Below, one piece after another: positions 8,321 through 20,459 of a stretch of 64,000 nt of DNA. Position numbers and translations under genes: made by a program. The notes beneath the pieces are model-generated. The model did not search any database, had not been told where the DNA came from, and saw only the letters and a program-made list of their open reading frames with translations. This DNA is from JACCXG01 sp963785755 (GTDB lineage: Bacteria > Acidobacteriota > Vicinamibacteria > Vicinamibacterales > 2-12-FULL-66-21): the NCBI GenBank assembly GCA_963785755.1, contig CAWAXG010000031.1:348496-412495 (forward strand), in the 5' to 3' direction. How positions within the stretch are numbered: position 1 is the stretch's first letter; each line of letters begins with the position of its first letter.

Positions 8321-10776
8321 AAGGCGTGCGCATTTTCTGGCGGGCTGGTTGTGGCTCCTCGTTTCACTGCCGCTCGATGCATCGGCGCTCGGGCAAATCA
8401 GCGTTCAATAGATCCGTCGTGCCGTCGTGCCGTCGTGCCGTCGTGTGGCGCGAAGCGCAAGTCGTACTCTCCTGAGCCGTTGGCAGTTGGAAGCTGGGAG
8501 TTCTCGAGGAGCCATTTCCGGCCGCGTCGCGGATCACACCGGGGCGCCGCTCGCAGAAGTTACCGTCAGCCTGACACCACTCGATCGCCAGAGCCCCACA
8601 CGAGCACCCTGACCTCGTCTTCCGGAGAGTACAAGTTCGAGGGCGTGAGCTCCGGCCCGTATCGGGTGGTCTTCACGCATCTTGGGTTTGCCGAGCATTC
8701 GCGCCCGCGGGTTGATGTCAGCGCGGGCGCCGGACTGCGAATCGACGTGACGCTGCAGGTCGCGCTGACGACCGAGGTCACGGTGAGCGGCCGCGGCACG
8801 TTCCGCAACCTGGCGGAACTCGAGGATCCGGCCACGAACCTCGTCGGCCTGGCGTCATCGGCCAGCGAAGGCGCGGTGACCGCCCGGCAACTGGAGCGGC
8901 GTCCCATTCAACGTGCGGGGGAGATCGTCGAGTCCGTTCCAGGGATGGGCGTCACGCAGCACAGCGGCGAGGGCAAGGCGAATCAGTACCTATCTCCGCG
9001 GGTTCAACCTCGATCACGGCACCGACTTCTCGACGATGGTTGCCGGCGTACCGCTGAATCTGCCGACTCATGCGCATGGGCATGGCTACACGGACGCGAA
9101 CTTCCTGATTCCGGAGCTCGTGACCGGCGTGCAGTACTTCAAGGGGCCGTACGCGGCGGACGCCGGAGACTTCGCGTCGGCGGGCGGCGTGCACATCAAC
9201 TACGCGACCGTGCTCGATCGGCCGATGACGCGCGTCAGCATCGGTGGACACGGCTGGTCGCGGGTGTTCGCCGCGGCCTCGCCGCGCGCGCTCGGCGGTT
9301 ACCTGCTGGCGGCTGCCGAAACGGCACGCAACGACGGCCCGTGGGATCGGCCCGATGAGTATCGCCGCGTCAACAGTGTGCTGCGCTACAGCCGCGGCGA
9401 CAGCCGCAACAATCTCGCCATCACCGCGCTGACTTACACGGCGTCATGGAACGCCACCGACCAGATCCCCCGGCGTGCCATCGAGACGCGGTTGCTTCCG
9501 CGCTTCGGCACGATCGATGACACCGGCGGCGGACGAACCGCCCGGTATACCCTCGCTGCCGAGCGGCAATGGAGCACGGCCTCCACACGCACTAGGGTGT
9601 CGGCGTTCGCCGTTCGATACAGCCTCGATCTCTATTCGAATTTCACCTACTTCCTCGACGACCCCGTCAACGGGGATCAACTGCACCAGGTGGATCGCCG
9701 GTTCGTCACGGGGGCGCGCGTGGCCCACGACCGGATCGCGATGTGGAAGGGCCGGCCGGTCGAGACTCGTCTCGGTCTCCAGATCCGGCGCGACGACATC
9801 GGCCGCGTCGGCCTGTATCGGACCCGCGCACGCCTGCTTCTTTCGACGGTGCGGGAGGATTCGGTCGGCCTGCCCAGCGGCGGCGTGTGGACCGATGTGA
9901 ACGTCCGGTGGACTTCGTGGCTGCGTTCGGTCGCGGGCATTCGCGTCGATGGTTCGCGATACAACGTCGAGGCCGATCGTGCGGTCAACTCGGGCAGAGA
10001 CGCGGCGGCCATCGTCAGTCCCAAGGCCTCCCTCGTCTTTGGACCCTGGCGCGGGACGGAGCTCTACGCGAACGGCGGGTTCGGCTTCCACAGCAACGAC
10101 GCGCGAGGCGCGACGATTACCGTCGACCCCGCCGACGGCTCGCCGGCCGAACGGGTGACGCCGCTGGCGCGCACGCGAGGAACCGAGATCGGCCTGCGCA
10201 CGGTCGCGCTTCGAGGCGTGCAGTCAACCGTGGCGCTCGTGGCGGCTCGCGCTCGACTCCGAGCTGGTGTTCGCCGGCGATGCCGGCACGACCGCCGCGA
10301 GCCGGCCAAGCCGGCGGCAGGGGATCGAGTGGTCGAACTTCGTTCAGCTGCGCCGGTGGCTGACGCTCGATGCCGACCTGGCCTGGTCGCAGGCGCGCTT
10401 CACGGATGGGCGCCCTGAAGGTGCCCACGTTCCGGGCTCGGTCGAGCGCGTCGCCTCGCTCGGCATGTCCGTCGATCGTGGTGAACGGATGTTCGGAAGC
10501 CTGCGATGGCGCCATTTCGGATCGAGACCGCTGATCGAAGACAACTCGGTCCGATCGCACGCGACCAGCCTCCTGAGTGCCCAGGCCGGTCATCGTCTTT
10601 CAAAGCGCCTCTCGCTGATCGTCGACGTCTTCAACCTGCTCGACGCGCGGCACAGCGACGTCGACTACTTCTATACGTCGCGCCTCCCGGGCGAGCCGGC
10701 CGGCGGCGTCGACGATGTCCATTCCCACCCGGTCACGCCGCGCACGGCGCGTGTGACGCTGGCGGTGACGTTCTGA
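8316..10776 (+). pseudogene. TonB-dependent receptor interrupted by a repeat element and frameshifted
   Basis: A signal peptide VGRRAHFLAGWLWLLVSLP ending in ALGQISVQ runs into a TAG at 8410. About 110 bp later the same gene resumes with AISGRVADHTGAPLAEVTVS, the carboxypeptidase-regulatory-like domain. Further shifts near 8595, 8987 and 10235 must be bridged to read the plug (GEIVESVPGMGVTQHSGEG, YLRGFNLDHGTDFSTMV) and the beta-barrel, which ends in VTPRTARVTLAVTF with a terminal Phe. The whole is about 780 residues, a normal size for a TonB receptor. It lies downstream of the ECF sigma/anti-sigma pair. The three frameshifts may be sequencing errors; the interrupting segment matches a repeat found elsewhere and is probably real. 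Confidence 0.8.
8402..8514. repeat. CGTCGTGC word element inserted in the TonB signal region
   Basis: Four tandem copies of CGTCGTGC (8415-8445) are followed by TGGCGCGAAGCGCAAGTCGT and a GTTGGCAGTTGGAAGC stretch. The segment after the tandem closely matches 52366-52399 (GGCGCGAAGCGCAACTCGT). Removing the segment joins GQIS to SGRVADH, the expected continuous receptor N-terminus, so its borders lie near 8402 and 8514. Confidence 0.6.
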
Positions 10777-11025
10777 GCCTGCAGTTCCTTCCGGGTGAAG
10801 ACCTGTGAATTTATCGACCCGCTTCCGCCTTCCGCCTCCGCGCGAAGCGCTTCGGCGAGACTCGCCGTAGCCTTGGCGGAGGCGGTTAGGCGGAAGGACG
10901 TGGCTGGGGCTGAAATGAGCGGCAGTCGCTTCCTTCGCCTGAAGGCGGAAGCCACGCGTGTCCGCATCGCCGGAAGGCTGTGAGCGCATTTGTCCTCCTC
11001 CTGCGCATTCCAGGGAGAGGTGGTC
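10777..11025. repeat. Intergenic gap with REP-like family A repeat
   Basis: 10830-10895 is a long palindrome (CGCCTCCGCGCGAAGCGCTT pairing with the CCTTGGCGGAGGCG side), the sibling of 5416-5470. A second smaller hairpin at about 10931-10952 pairs CTTCCTTCGCC with GGCGGAAG. The first may help end transcription of the receptor gene. I see no gene here. Confidence 0.6.
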
Positions 11026-12054
11026 ATGGCAGCGACGGACTTCGTCCTGGCCGGTGTGCTGGCGCTGCGGGCGGTTCAGCCGCCTGGCGCCCTGGACCCG
11101 CAGCCGTCAACCCCGCCAGTCGTCGTCGAACGCGAGCGCATCGAGGTCAACGACCAGCGGCAGACGATTCGCGGGCGTGTAGAGAGTATGACCGGGGACC
11201 TGCTGATCGTGGACACGTACGACGGCCGTGTAACTCTGCCTGTTGCGTCGATTCGCCGGATCGATCGCGTGGGGGATTCGCTGGTGAACGGGGCAGCGAT
11301 CGGCGCCGGCGTCGGAGGGGGCGCAACTCTCGCGCTGATGGCGAAGCTGTGCGCGAACACCGGCTGTTCCGACACGTCCGCCAACCTCGATCCGCGCCTC
11401 ACGCTGGCCGGCGCACTCATCGGCGCGGGAGTCGGCGCACTGGTTGACGCAGCGTTCGAATCCCGCAAGACCGTCTATCAGTCCGGAGCGGGGCAGACCC
11501 CGATCATTGCGCCGAAGCGACTGGCGTCCGACGGCACTCGCAACAACGTGATGATCTTCGGCCGCTTCGGATGGGCGAGGGTGACCGACGATGAGGGGTG
11601 GCTCGGGAATGGCGCCACGTTCGGGACCGGCGTCATTGTCCCGGTGGGCACCCGCATCGGGCTGCAGCTCGCCTACGATCGTCACACGCGGTCGCGCGAC
11701 TTCGACAGCAGTGGAGGTTTCTTCGGCACCGAACAGCTGGCGACTGCCAAGGCGCTGTTCTTCTTTCGCTCGACCCAGGCTGTTCGACCTTACGCGGCGA
11801 TTGGCTTCGGCCTGATGGATTCCGATCGCCGCTCGGAGTTCCCGACGTTCACGTCGAGCCGGTTCGGCCCCGTTGTTGGAGCGCCGGAGATTCTGCGCTA
11901 CCACACGCGGGGCGGAGCGCTGGGATTCGGCGCAGGCCTCGACGCGCGACTCACGCGACACCTCTCCATCCTCGGGGATCTGACGCTCGATCTCGGGGGC
12001 GGCGAGGCGCTGGGGTCGACGCGGATCACCGTCGGTGGCGGGTGGACGTTTTGA
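11026..12054 (+). CDS. Outer-membrane beta-barrel-like protein with glycine-zipper segment
   Basis: 342 residues from the ATG at 11026, which has a GGGAGAGG ribosome site; an upstream in-frame ATG-like start at 10990 is less likely. Residues 1-25 are hydrophobic but not a perfect signal peptide. Next comes a compact beta segment (QTIRGRVESMTGDLLIVDTY) and two Gly-rich hydrophobic helices (GAAIGAGVGGGATLALM, LTLAGALIGAGVGALVDAA) of the glycine-zipper type. The C-terminal 190 residues alternate beta-strands (FGRFGWARV, GTRIGLQLAYDRH, YAAIGFGLMDSD, LGFGAGLDARLTRHL) and end in Phe, as in small outer-membrane barrels. The function is unknown. Confidence 0.6.
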   Translation: MAATDFVLAGVLALRAVQPPGALDPQPSTPPVVVERERIEVNDQRQTIRGRVESMTGDLLIVDTYDGRVTLPVASIRRIDRVGDSLVNGAAIGAGVGGGATLALMAKLCANTGCSDTSANLDPRLTLAGALIGAGVGALVDAAFESRKTVYQSGAGQTPIIAPKRLASDGTRNNVMIFGRFGWARVTDDEGWLGNGATFGTGVIVPVGTRIGLQLAYDRHTRSRDFDSSGGFFGTEQLATAKALFFFRSTQAVRPYAAIGFGLMDSDRRSEFPTFTSSRFGPVVGAPEILRYHTRGGALGFGAGLDARLTRHLSILGDLTLDLGGGEALGSTRITVGGGWTF

Positions 12055-12072
12055 TGTGACAGAGCCTTTGTC

Positions 12073-12225
12073 GGTTCAAGGGTTCAGGGTTCAAGGGTTC
12101 AAGGGTTCAGGGTTCGGAGGTTCAAGGGTTCTGGTTCAGAGGTTCAAGTGTTCGCGGCGCTGAACTCGAACCACTGAACTCTTGAACCCGAACCTATGAA
12201 CCTTTGAACCCCTGAACCCTTGAAC
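12073..12225. repeat. GGTTCAAGG word element, inverted halves, between convergent genes
   Basis: The left half repeats GGTTCAAGG/GGTTCAGGG variants; the right half (from about 12160) repeats the complement (GAACCCTTGAAC). The centre is near GCGGCGCTGAACTCG. It fills the gap between two convergent genes and ends 5 nt from the stop of the ThuA fusion gene, so it could form a large hairpin that stops transcription both ways. Confidence 0.7.
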
Positions 12226-12230
12226 TACGA

Positions 12231-14034
12231 TTATCGTGGATTCGGCGAAGCGTCCGCGTCGAGATCCCCGAGTATGTATTGCAGCCCGGCGAGGAAGTGG
12301 CCGACGATCGGCGGGCTCATGAACGTCTCTGCCATGTGTCCGAGGGAGCAATAGAAGACCCGGCCCTTCCCGTAGGTGCGAATCCAGCTGACCGGATAGA
12401 TGTTGTCGGGACGCTTGTAGCCGTTCCACGGCCGCGGCTCGATCTTCGGATCGTCGAGATCGACCGTCAGCAGGACGCGGACCTTGTCCCAGCGGAGCCG
12501 GCCCTGGCCTTCGTGCTCGAAGCGGTAGTACTCCTCCCGGAAGTTGAGGTCCTGGCCGTCGAACGGCTTCATGATCGGGCTGGCGCGGTCGTAGACCTTC
12601 ATCACGCCCTGCTCGATCCGGTGCGGCGCGCTCTGCGAGCCGATCATCTCGGCGAACTCCTCCCAGTTGCGTGACGCCCACGGCGTTCCGTGGATCCCGC
12701 CCAGGCCGCCGCCCTCGCGCATGTAGCGCGCGAAGCCTTCACGCAGCTCGGGATCGGGCAGGAATTCGTTGACGATGCTGTTGAGGAATACCGCGTCGTA
12801 TTCCTTGATCTTCGGATACCGGAGGTTGTTGAGGTCGTTGTCGAACACGGTTTCCCACGCCCCGGTGATCTTGCCCATGCGCTCGATCATCAGGTTGGTG
12901 TGGGGAATCGTGTTGTGCGACATGCCGTGCAGGCTTTCGATGACCAGGAGCTTGCGCGCTTTCCTGGCCTTCGCGTACGCCTGCTTCGGGATCGCGGCCT
13001 CGATCTTCTGACGGATCTCCTCGCTGCGCGTCTTGACCACATCGGGCGCGAGGGTTTCGCCGCGGCCGGGCGTCACCAGGTCCCAGCGGATCGGCCGCGT
13101 CTTCGAGAACTCCGTAAAGCGCAGGCCGTAGGCCGGCTGTACTGCCGTCTCGAACGCCTCGATCGCCTTGTAGAGATCCGCGGTGTTGACCAGCGTCATC
13201 GCCAGCGGCCGGATGTTCTGGCGGTTCAGTTCGTGGAAGAACTCCGTGAGTTTGCCGACGCCCTGGCCCAGGTTGACGTTGCGCGCCGCCGGCCCGCGAT
13301 TCGATCGGTCGCGAAGGATGACGTAGTTGAGCCGATCCTTCACGACGGTGAGCGCGTCCTTCGCGGAAACACCATCCTGCGCCAGCAGTCCCGTATCGAT
13401 GGCGATGCCGAGCCGCTTGCCTTTGCCTTCGAGCGCCTTCATCGTCCGCAGCGGGACGGCGGCATCGGGCAGCACGGCGACGTTGATGCCGAATTCGTCG
13501 GCGAGCGCGTCGAGACCGTCGAGCGGCGTGTTGGACGGGATCACGAGCGTCGTGCCGCCCATCGCCTTCACGAACTCGAACAGGCGGCGGCGCGACGCCG
13601 CGTCTGGTTCGAGCCGCTCCTTGAGGTACGACAGCATCCGCACCGTTCCCATCCGCGCGCGGATCGACGCGATCTCGCCGGCCGTCAGGTTCGGCCCGAG
13701 CAGCTTCTGGACGTCCTGGCTCACCGGCTGCGAGCTCGACTCCTTCGACGAAGTCCACCACGGCCGCGTCGGCCCGGACGACGGTGTCGAGGAACGACGT
13801 GCGTCCGGCACCGCCCGACGCAATCGCGAAATCCCAGTTGGTCACGCGGTCGTCGCCCACGAGCGTGCGGGTGCGCCACGAGACGCGCTCGAGCGCGTCG
13901 GGCGCCCGCTGAAACGCCGGCTTCTGCGTGTCGGGTTGCGGTGCCGCCGCCGGGGCTTGCGCCTGGGCCGCCACGAATCGGACTCCCACGTCCAGGGCGG
14001 CCGCGAACAAGAGGAAAGCACCAATCCTGCGCAT
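12231..14034 (-). CDS. Exported TIM-barrel + ThuA fusion, second copy (one frameshift)
   Basis: Paralogue of 3493-5341. Signal peptide MRRIGAFLLFAAALDVGVRF from the ATG at 14034, preceded by a GGAAG ribosome site. A frame change near 13750 is needed to join DAAVVDF to SSSQPVSQDVQKLLG. The TIM-barrel part has MGGTTLVIPSNTPLDGLDAL, GINVAVLPDAAV, KRLGIAIDTGLLAQDG; the ThuA part has KLLVIESLHGMSHNTIPH and YMREGGGLGGIHGTPWA, and it ends LQYILGDLDADASPNPR. It lies 34 nt downstream of the intact PQQ gene 14069-16279, so the two form an operon. The pairing of this fusion with a PQQ dehydrogenase occurs twice in the window, with gene order reversed. Confidence 0.8.
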
Positions 14035-14068
14035 CGTGTTCTTCCTTTTCTACGATTCCTTCATCCGC

Positions 14069-16279
14069 TCAGCGCCGCGGCAGAGCGAAGACGTGGTAAC
14101 CCTGTGCCTCGATCCTGGCCGGCTTGCGATGAAACGGATCCTTCCAGACCGGATCGGTGCCCGTACCCCAGGACGCGCCCGCCGCGAACGCGATGTACTG
14201 GCGGCCACCGATTTCGTAGATTGCCGGGATGCCTTCCGGATTCGCCTCGAGCTCGTGCTCCCAGATCACCCGGCCCGTGTCCTTGTCGTAGGCGCGCAGC
14301 ATTCGATCCTGCGAATTGGCGGCGAAGACCAGGCCGCCTGCTGTAACCACCGGCCCGTTGCGCGGCCGGACGGTTCCGGTGTTCATCACGCCCTTCTCGG
14401 CGAGGCCGGGCGCGTGGCCGTCCGGCACGCGCCATTTGATCGTGCCGTCGTTCAGATCGTAGGCAACGAGCTGGGTCCACGGCGGTCCCGACGCCGGGAG
14501 TCCGTTGCTCGTGTACCAGCCGGCTGAGAACGAACCGGCATAGCGGGTCGCGGGCCCGGCATACCGCGCGGGATTCTGCGGCAGTCGCAGCGCCCCGTCG
14601 TCAGCTTGCTCGTCCATGATCGGCAATGACTGCAGGTAGGCCTCGAGCGCGTCGACACTCGCCGCCGGCAGCATGGCGTCGGAGAACGCCGGCATCTGCT
14701 CCTTGCCCTGGCGGATGAGCGTTCTGAAGTTCGACGTACCCAATCGCGCGGGAGACTTCATCGGCGTCTGGCCGGGACCATGGCACGTCGAGCAGATCTG
14801 CGTGTAGATCGCGAACCCCTGCTGCTCGCGTGGGCTCCGCTGCACCGGCGGCGGCGCCCCGGGTTTTTCCGTGCTCACCGCCATGCGACGATAGCTCGGC
14901 ATCTCGAGGCTGCGAACGAACAGCATGCCGGTCGCCGGATCGGCCGCGGTGCTGCCCCAGTTCGCGCCACCCCACGCGCCCGGGAACTGAATGTGATGCT
15001 TCAGATGACTCGACGGGCTGAACAGACCGGTATGAGCGGTGTCGCGTACCGCCTGCTTCAGCTTTTGCTGCTCCTCGGGACTCATGAACGGGTTGACGTC
15101 GTCTGGCGTGAACGCCTGCCGCGCGAACGCCGGCGGCTTCGTTGGAAAGGGCTGCGTCGGCGACGAGACTTCACCCGGCACCTCGCTTCGTGGAACCGGC
15201 CGTTCCTCGATCGGCCACAGCGGCTTTCCGGTGAGGCGTTCGAACACGTACAGGAACCCGGTCTTTCCCGCCTGCGCCACGATGTCGACGTCGCGGCCGT
15301 TGTTCCGAACGGTCAGGAGCTTCGGCCCGGACGCGAGGTCGTAGTCCCAGAGATCGTGATGCACTGTCTGGAAATGCCAGAGACGCTTGCCCGTCCGCGC
15401 GTCGAGCGCGACCAGGCAGTTGCCGAACAGATTGTCGCCGGCGCGATCGGCGCCATAGAGATCGTGCGTCGGCGATCCCGTTGGAAAAAAGACGATGCCG
15501 TTCTTCTTGTCGAGCGTGATGTCGCCCCAGACGTTCGCGCCGCCTGCGTACTGCCACGCGTCGGCGGGCCACGTGTCGTACCCGAACTCGCCAGGGCGGG
15601 GAATCGTGTGGAACGTCCACACCAGCTTGCCGGTGACGACGTCGTAGGCGCGGACATCGCCTGGCGGCGAGCCATATCCCTCTCCCGTGTTCGATCCGAC
15701 GATTAGTAGGTTCTCGAACACCCGGCCGGGACTCTTGTTCGGTCCGCCGAGGCGGCGGGGGCTGCCGGTCCGCATATCGACCAGCCCATTGCTGCCGAAC
15801 GTGGTGATCAGTCGCCCGGTCTTCGCGTCGATCTGCTTGAGGCCGGTGTTCGTGGTCAGGATCAGCCGGCGGTCGGCGCGATCTTTGCTCTCCCAGTAGG
15901 TGATCCCGCGCTCGGTCGCTTCCTCGGTCGAGGTCCACAGTTCTTTGCCGGTCGCCGCGTCGAGCGCGACGACCATGTCCTTCGCGCCCGCCACGTACAT
16001 CACGCCATCGATGATCAGGGGATTGAAGGGCAGGCGGACCGGATCGCCTGTGACCTGGTAGAACCAGGCGCGCTCGAGCTGCTTGACGTTGTTCTTGTCG
16101 ATCTGCGCGAGCGCGGAGTACTGCATCGAATCCGGCGACCCGCCGTAGTCGCTCCAGGTCGTGTACGGCTTGGGTTCCTGGGCGCGGAGGTGGCCGCCGG
16201 TGATCAAGGAGAGCAAGACCGTGCCAGCGAGTGCCGTCACTGCGCAGCAGAGACCGACCGTTCGTGTCGTGGCGCTCAT
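14069..16279 (-). CDS. PQQ-dependent dehydrogenase with inserted cytochrome c domain
   Basis: Intact, 736 residues. Signal peptide region MSATTRTVGLCCAVTALAGT, then an eight-bladed propeller of the quinoprotein glucose/alcohol dehydrogenase family: YTTWSDYGGSPDSMQYSAL, WTFHTIPRPGEFGYDTWP, TVHHDLWDYDLASGPKLL (about residue 308), WPIEERPVPRSEVPGE. A single heme motif, CSTCHG, lies near residue 495 with EQMPAFSDAML supplying a likely Met ligand, before the last blade (WTQLVAYDLNDGTIKWRVP). It should oxidise a sugar or polyol in the periplasm and pass electrons through its own heme. The start has an AGAGG ribosome site. Substrate is unknown. PQQ synthesis genes are not in the window. Confidence 0.9.
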   Translation of the reverse strand: MSATTRTVGLCCAVTALAGTVLLSLITGGHLRAQEPKPYTTWSDYGGSPDSMQYSALAQIDKNNVKQLERAWFYQVTGDPVRLPFNPLIIDGVMYVAGAKDMVVALDAATGKELWTSTEEATERGITYWESKDRADRRLILTTNTGLKQIDAKTGRLITTFGSNGLVDMRTGSPRRLGGPNKSPGRVFENLLIVGSNTGEGYGSPPGDVRAYDVVTGKLVWTFHTIPRPGEFGYDTWPADAWQYAGGANVWGDITLDKKNGIVFFPTGSPTHDLYGADRAGDNLFGNCLVALDARTGKRLWHFQTVHHDLWDYDLASGPKLLTVRNNGRDVDIVAQAGKTGFLYVFERLTGKPLWPIEERPVPRSEVPGEVSSPTQPFPTKPPAFARQAFTPDDVNPFMSPEEQQKLKQAVRDTAHTGLFSPSSHLKHHIQFPGAWGGANWGSTAADPATGMLFVRSLEMPSYRRMAVSTEKPGAPPPVQRSPREQQGFAIYTQICSTCHGPGQTPMKSPARLGTSNFRTLIRQGKEQMPAFSDAMLPAASVDALEAYLQSLPIMDEQADDGALRLPQNPARYAGPATRYAGSFSAGWYTSNGLPASGPPWTQLVAYDLNDGTIKWRVPDGHAPGLAEKGVMNTGTVRPRNGPVVTAGGLVFAANSQDRMLRAYDKDTGRVIWEHELEANPEGIPAIYEIGGRQYIAFAAGASWGTGTDPVWKDPFHRKPARIEAQGYHVFALPRR

Positions 16280-16304
16280 CGATCCTCTCTTCGCCGTTTT
16301 GACA

Positions 16305-16410
16305 CCCGTAGCGCGCCGCTTTAGCGGCGCGATTGAACGTCCGGATGATCCCGACCGTTGAGACGCGGCACTAAAGTGCCGCGCTACGGGCGTGTGGCCG
16401 CTTTAGCGGC
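16305..16410. repeat. REP-like family B palindromes (GCCGCTTTAGCGGC)
   Basis: CCCGTAGCGC at 16305-16314 pairs with GCGCTACGGG at 16381-16390. Inside lie GCCGCTTTAGCGGC (16315-16328) and GCGGCACTAAAGTGCCGC (16365-16382); a third palindrome GCCGCTTTAGCGGC is at 16397-16410. Nested palindromes of this type are dispersed repeats. It lies between the E1 stop and the PQQ start on the same strand, so it may also end the E1 transcript. Confidence 0.7.
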
Positions 16411-16441
16411 GTGCCGAACGTCGGACTCCGGCCGCGGGACG

Positions 16442-18899
<2,458 letters not shown>

Positions 18900-18932
18900 G
18901 CTCTTTACACGGCGCTTTCGCTGAAAAGTCGT

Positions 18933-19130
18933 CGGTTCAAAGGTTCAGGGGTTCAAGGGTTCAGGGGTTCAAGGGTTCAAGGGTTCAAGGGTTCAGCGTT
19001 GCTGAACCTTTGAACTTGAACGGCTGAACCTCTGAACCTGAACCGCTGAACCCGAACCTCTGAACCTTTGAACCCTGAACCTTTGAACCTCTGAACCTTT
19101 GAACCCCTGAACCCTTGAACCCTTGAACCG
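18933..19130. repeat. GGTTCAAGG word element with 10-bp inverted ends, between E2 and E1
   Basis: Starts GTCGGTTCAA and ends TTGAACCGAC, a perfect 10-bp inverted terminus. The left third repeats GGGTTCAAGG and the rest repeats GAACCTCTGAACC/GAACCCTTGAACC. The turn is GTTCAGCGTTGCTGAAC near 18990-19006. It separates two genes of one enzyme complex on the same strand, so it may set their relative expression. Confidence 0.75.
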
Positions 19131-19143
19131 ACGAAGTTACAGA

Positions 19144-20448
19144 TCAGCATATCGTCTCGACCATTTCGATATTCCGTCTGACGAGCTGGAGAAATCTTGC
19201 GCCCGGCGCGCCGTCGATGACCTGGTGATCGCAGGTCAGCGACAGGCCGATCGAGTCGACGAAATCGATCGACCCGGCGAATGCCGCGGCGCGGCGCGCG
19301 GAGGTTTCCCGCAGCCGCACCGGCTCGCGCGGGCCCGGGCGGCGAACCGGCTTCACCGTGATCGCGTCGACGCCGAGAATGGCGACCTGCGGCGGATTGA
19401 TCAGCGGCGTGAACGATTCCACGCCCAGGCTGCCGAGATTGCTGATGGTGAACGTCGCGCCGCGCAGATCGTCGGCCGCAATCGTTCCCGTGACCGCCTG
19501 ATGGCTCAGCTCTTTCATCCGGCGCGACAGGTCGCCGATGGACAGATCGTGCGCATCGTGAACGACGGGGGCGAGCAGTCCTCTGGGCGTATCGACCGCG
19601 AACGCGATGTGCACGGCCGTATGCGTGATCGTGCGGCCGTCGGCGTGTTCGGCGTTCAGGTCGGGCATCTCCAGCAGTGCCTGGATCGTGCAGAAGGTGA
19701 CCAGATCGTTGATGGTGACGTCTGGCATGCCTTCCGAGGCTCCCGCTTTGATCCTGGCGCGCAGCGCGAGGAGGCCGGTCGCGTCGGCCGAGGCGTGCAA
19801 GGTGTACTGCGCCGTCGACGCGAGCGACTCACGCATCCGCCGGGCGATCGTCGCGCGCAGGCCGGCAGGGGCGGTCGTGTGGGTCGGGGCGGTTCCGGTC
19901 TCCGGCGCGCGCCGCGCGCGTGCTGGCGGCTGAGGCGCGCGGGCGGCCGACTCGAACGCTCTGCGCACATCGCTTTCGAGGACCCGGCCGCCTGGTCCCG
20001 ATCCGCTCAGCGAGATCGCGGGGATCCCGAGCTCGGCGGCGAGCCGGCTGGCGCGCGGGCTGTAGGCCGTCGCAGTGACTGGAGCCGTGGCAGGCCGGCT
20101 CACGACCGCCTGCGGTGTGCTGGTTTCCGGCGCGGCGACCTTCGCGACGGCGTGCGTTGGAGGCGAGGCCACGCCTGACCCTGCGGGCTTGAATGCATCG
20201 ACGCTCTCGCCCGGGGTGCCGACGACGAAGATGTTCGCGAAGACTGGAACGAGCGCGCCTTCATCGGCAAAGGTCGCGAGGACGGTTCCATCAACGGGTG
20301 ACGTGACCTCGAACGTCGTTTTGTCGGTCTCGATTTCCGCGACCACGTCCCCCGCGGCCACGCGGTCGCCCGCCGTCCTGACCCATCGTGTGAGGATGCA
20401 CTCCTCGACGGTGTTCCCCAGCTGGGGCATTTCAACCGGTGTCGCCAT
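19144..20448 (-). CDS. E2 dihydrolipoamide acyltransferase
   Basis: 434 residues. The N-terminal lipoyl domain carries the lipoylated Lys43 in ETDKTTFEV. A Pro/Ala/Thr-rich linker leads to a peripheral-subunit-binding domain (SPRASRLAAELGI, GSGPGGRVLESDVRRA, about residues 130-170). The catalytic domain runs from about 195 to the end, with ITINDL-type core text (VTINDLVTFCTIQALLEMPD), FTISNLGSLGVESFTPLINP and the active-site DHQVIDG with His408 and Asp412. It forms the core of the 2-oxoacid dehydrogenase complex with the fused E1. It lies 11 nt after the transaldolase stop, so the two are co-transcribed. Confidence 0.93.
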   Translation of the reverse strand: MATPVEMPQLGNTVEECILTRWVRTAGDRVAAGDVVAEIETDKTTFEVTSPVDGTVLATFADEGALVPVFANIFVVGTPGESVDAFKPAGSGVASPPTHAVAKVAAPETSTPQAVVSRPATAPVTATAYSPRASRLAAELGIPAISLSGSGPGGRVLESDVRRAFESAARAPQPPARARRAPETGTAPTHTTAPAGLRATIARRMRESLASTAQYTLHASADATGLLALRARIKAGASEGMPDVTINDLVTFCTIQALLEMPDLNAEHADGRTITHTAVHIAFAVDTPRGLLAPVVHDAHDLSIGDLSRRMKELSHQAVTGTIAADDLRGATFTISNLGSLGVESFTPLINPPQVAILGVDAITVKPVRRPGPREPVRLRETSARRAAAFAGSIDFVDSIGLSLTCDHQVIDGAPGARFLQLVRRNIEMVETIC

Positions 20449-20459
20449 GATGAATTGTC

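Noticed and set aside
12073..12225. CRISPR array
   Set aside because: The words are 8-10 bp, imperfect and unspaced, with an inverted half; there are no regular spacers and no cas genes.
12690..14099. 469-residue plus-strand ORF opposite the second ThuA fusion
   Set aside because: Antisense shadow of the recognised minus-strand gene; no motifs.
18933..19130. tRNA-like T-arm (GGTTCAA)
   Set aside because: GGTTCAA resembles a T-loop, but no cloverleaf, acceptor stem or anticodon arm can be formed; it is part of the word repeat.
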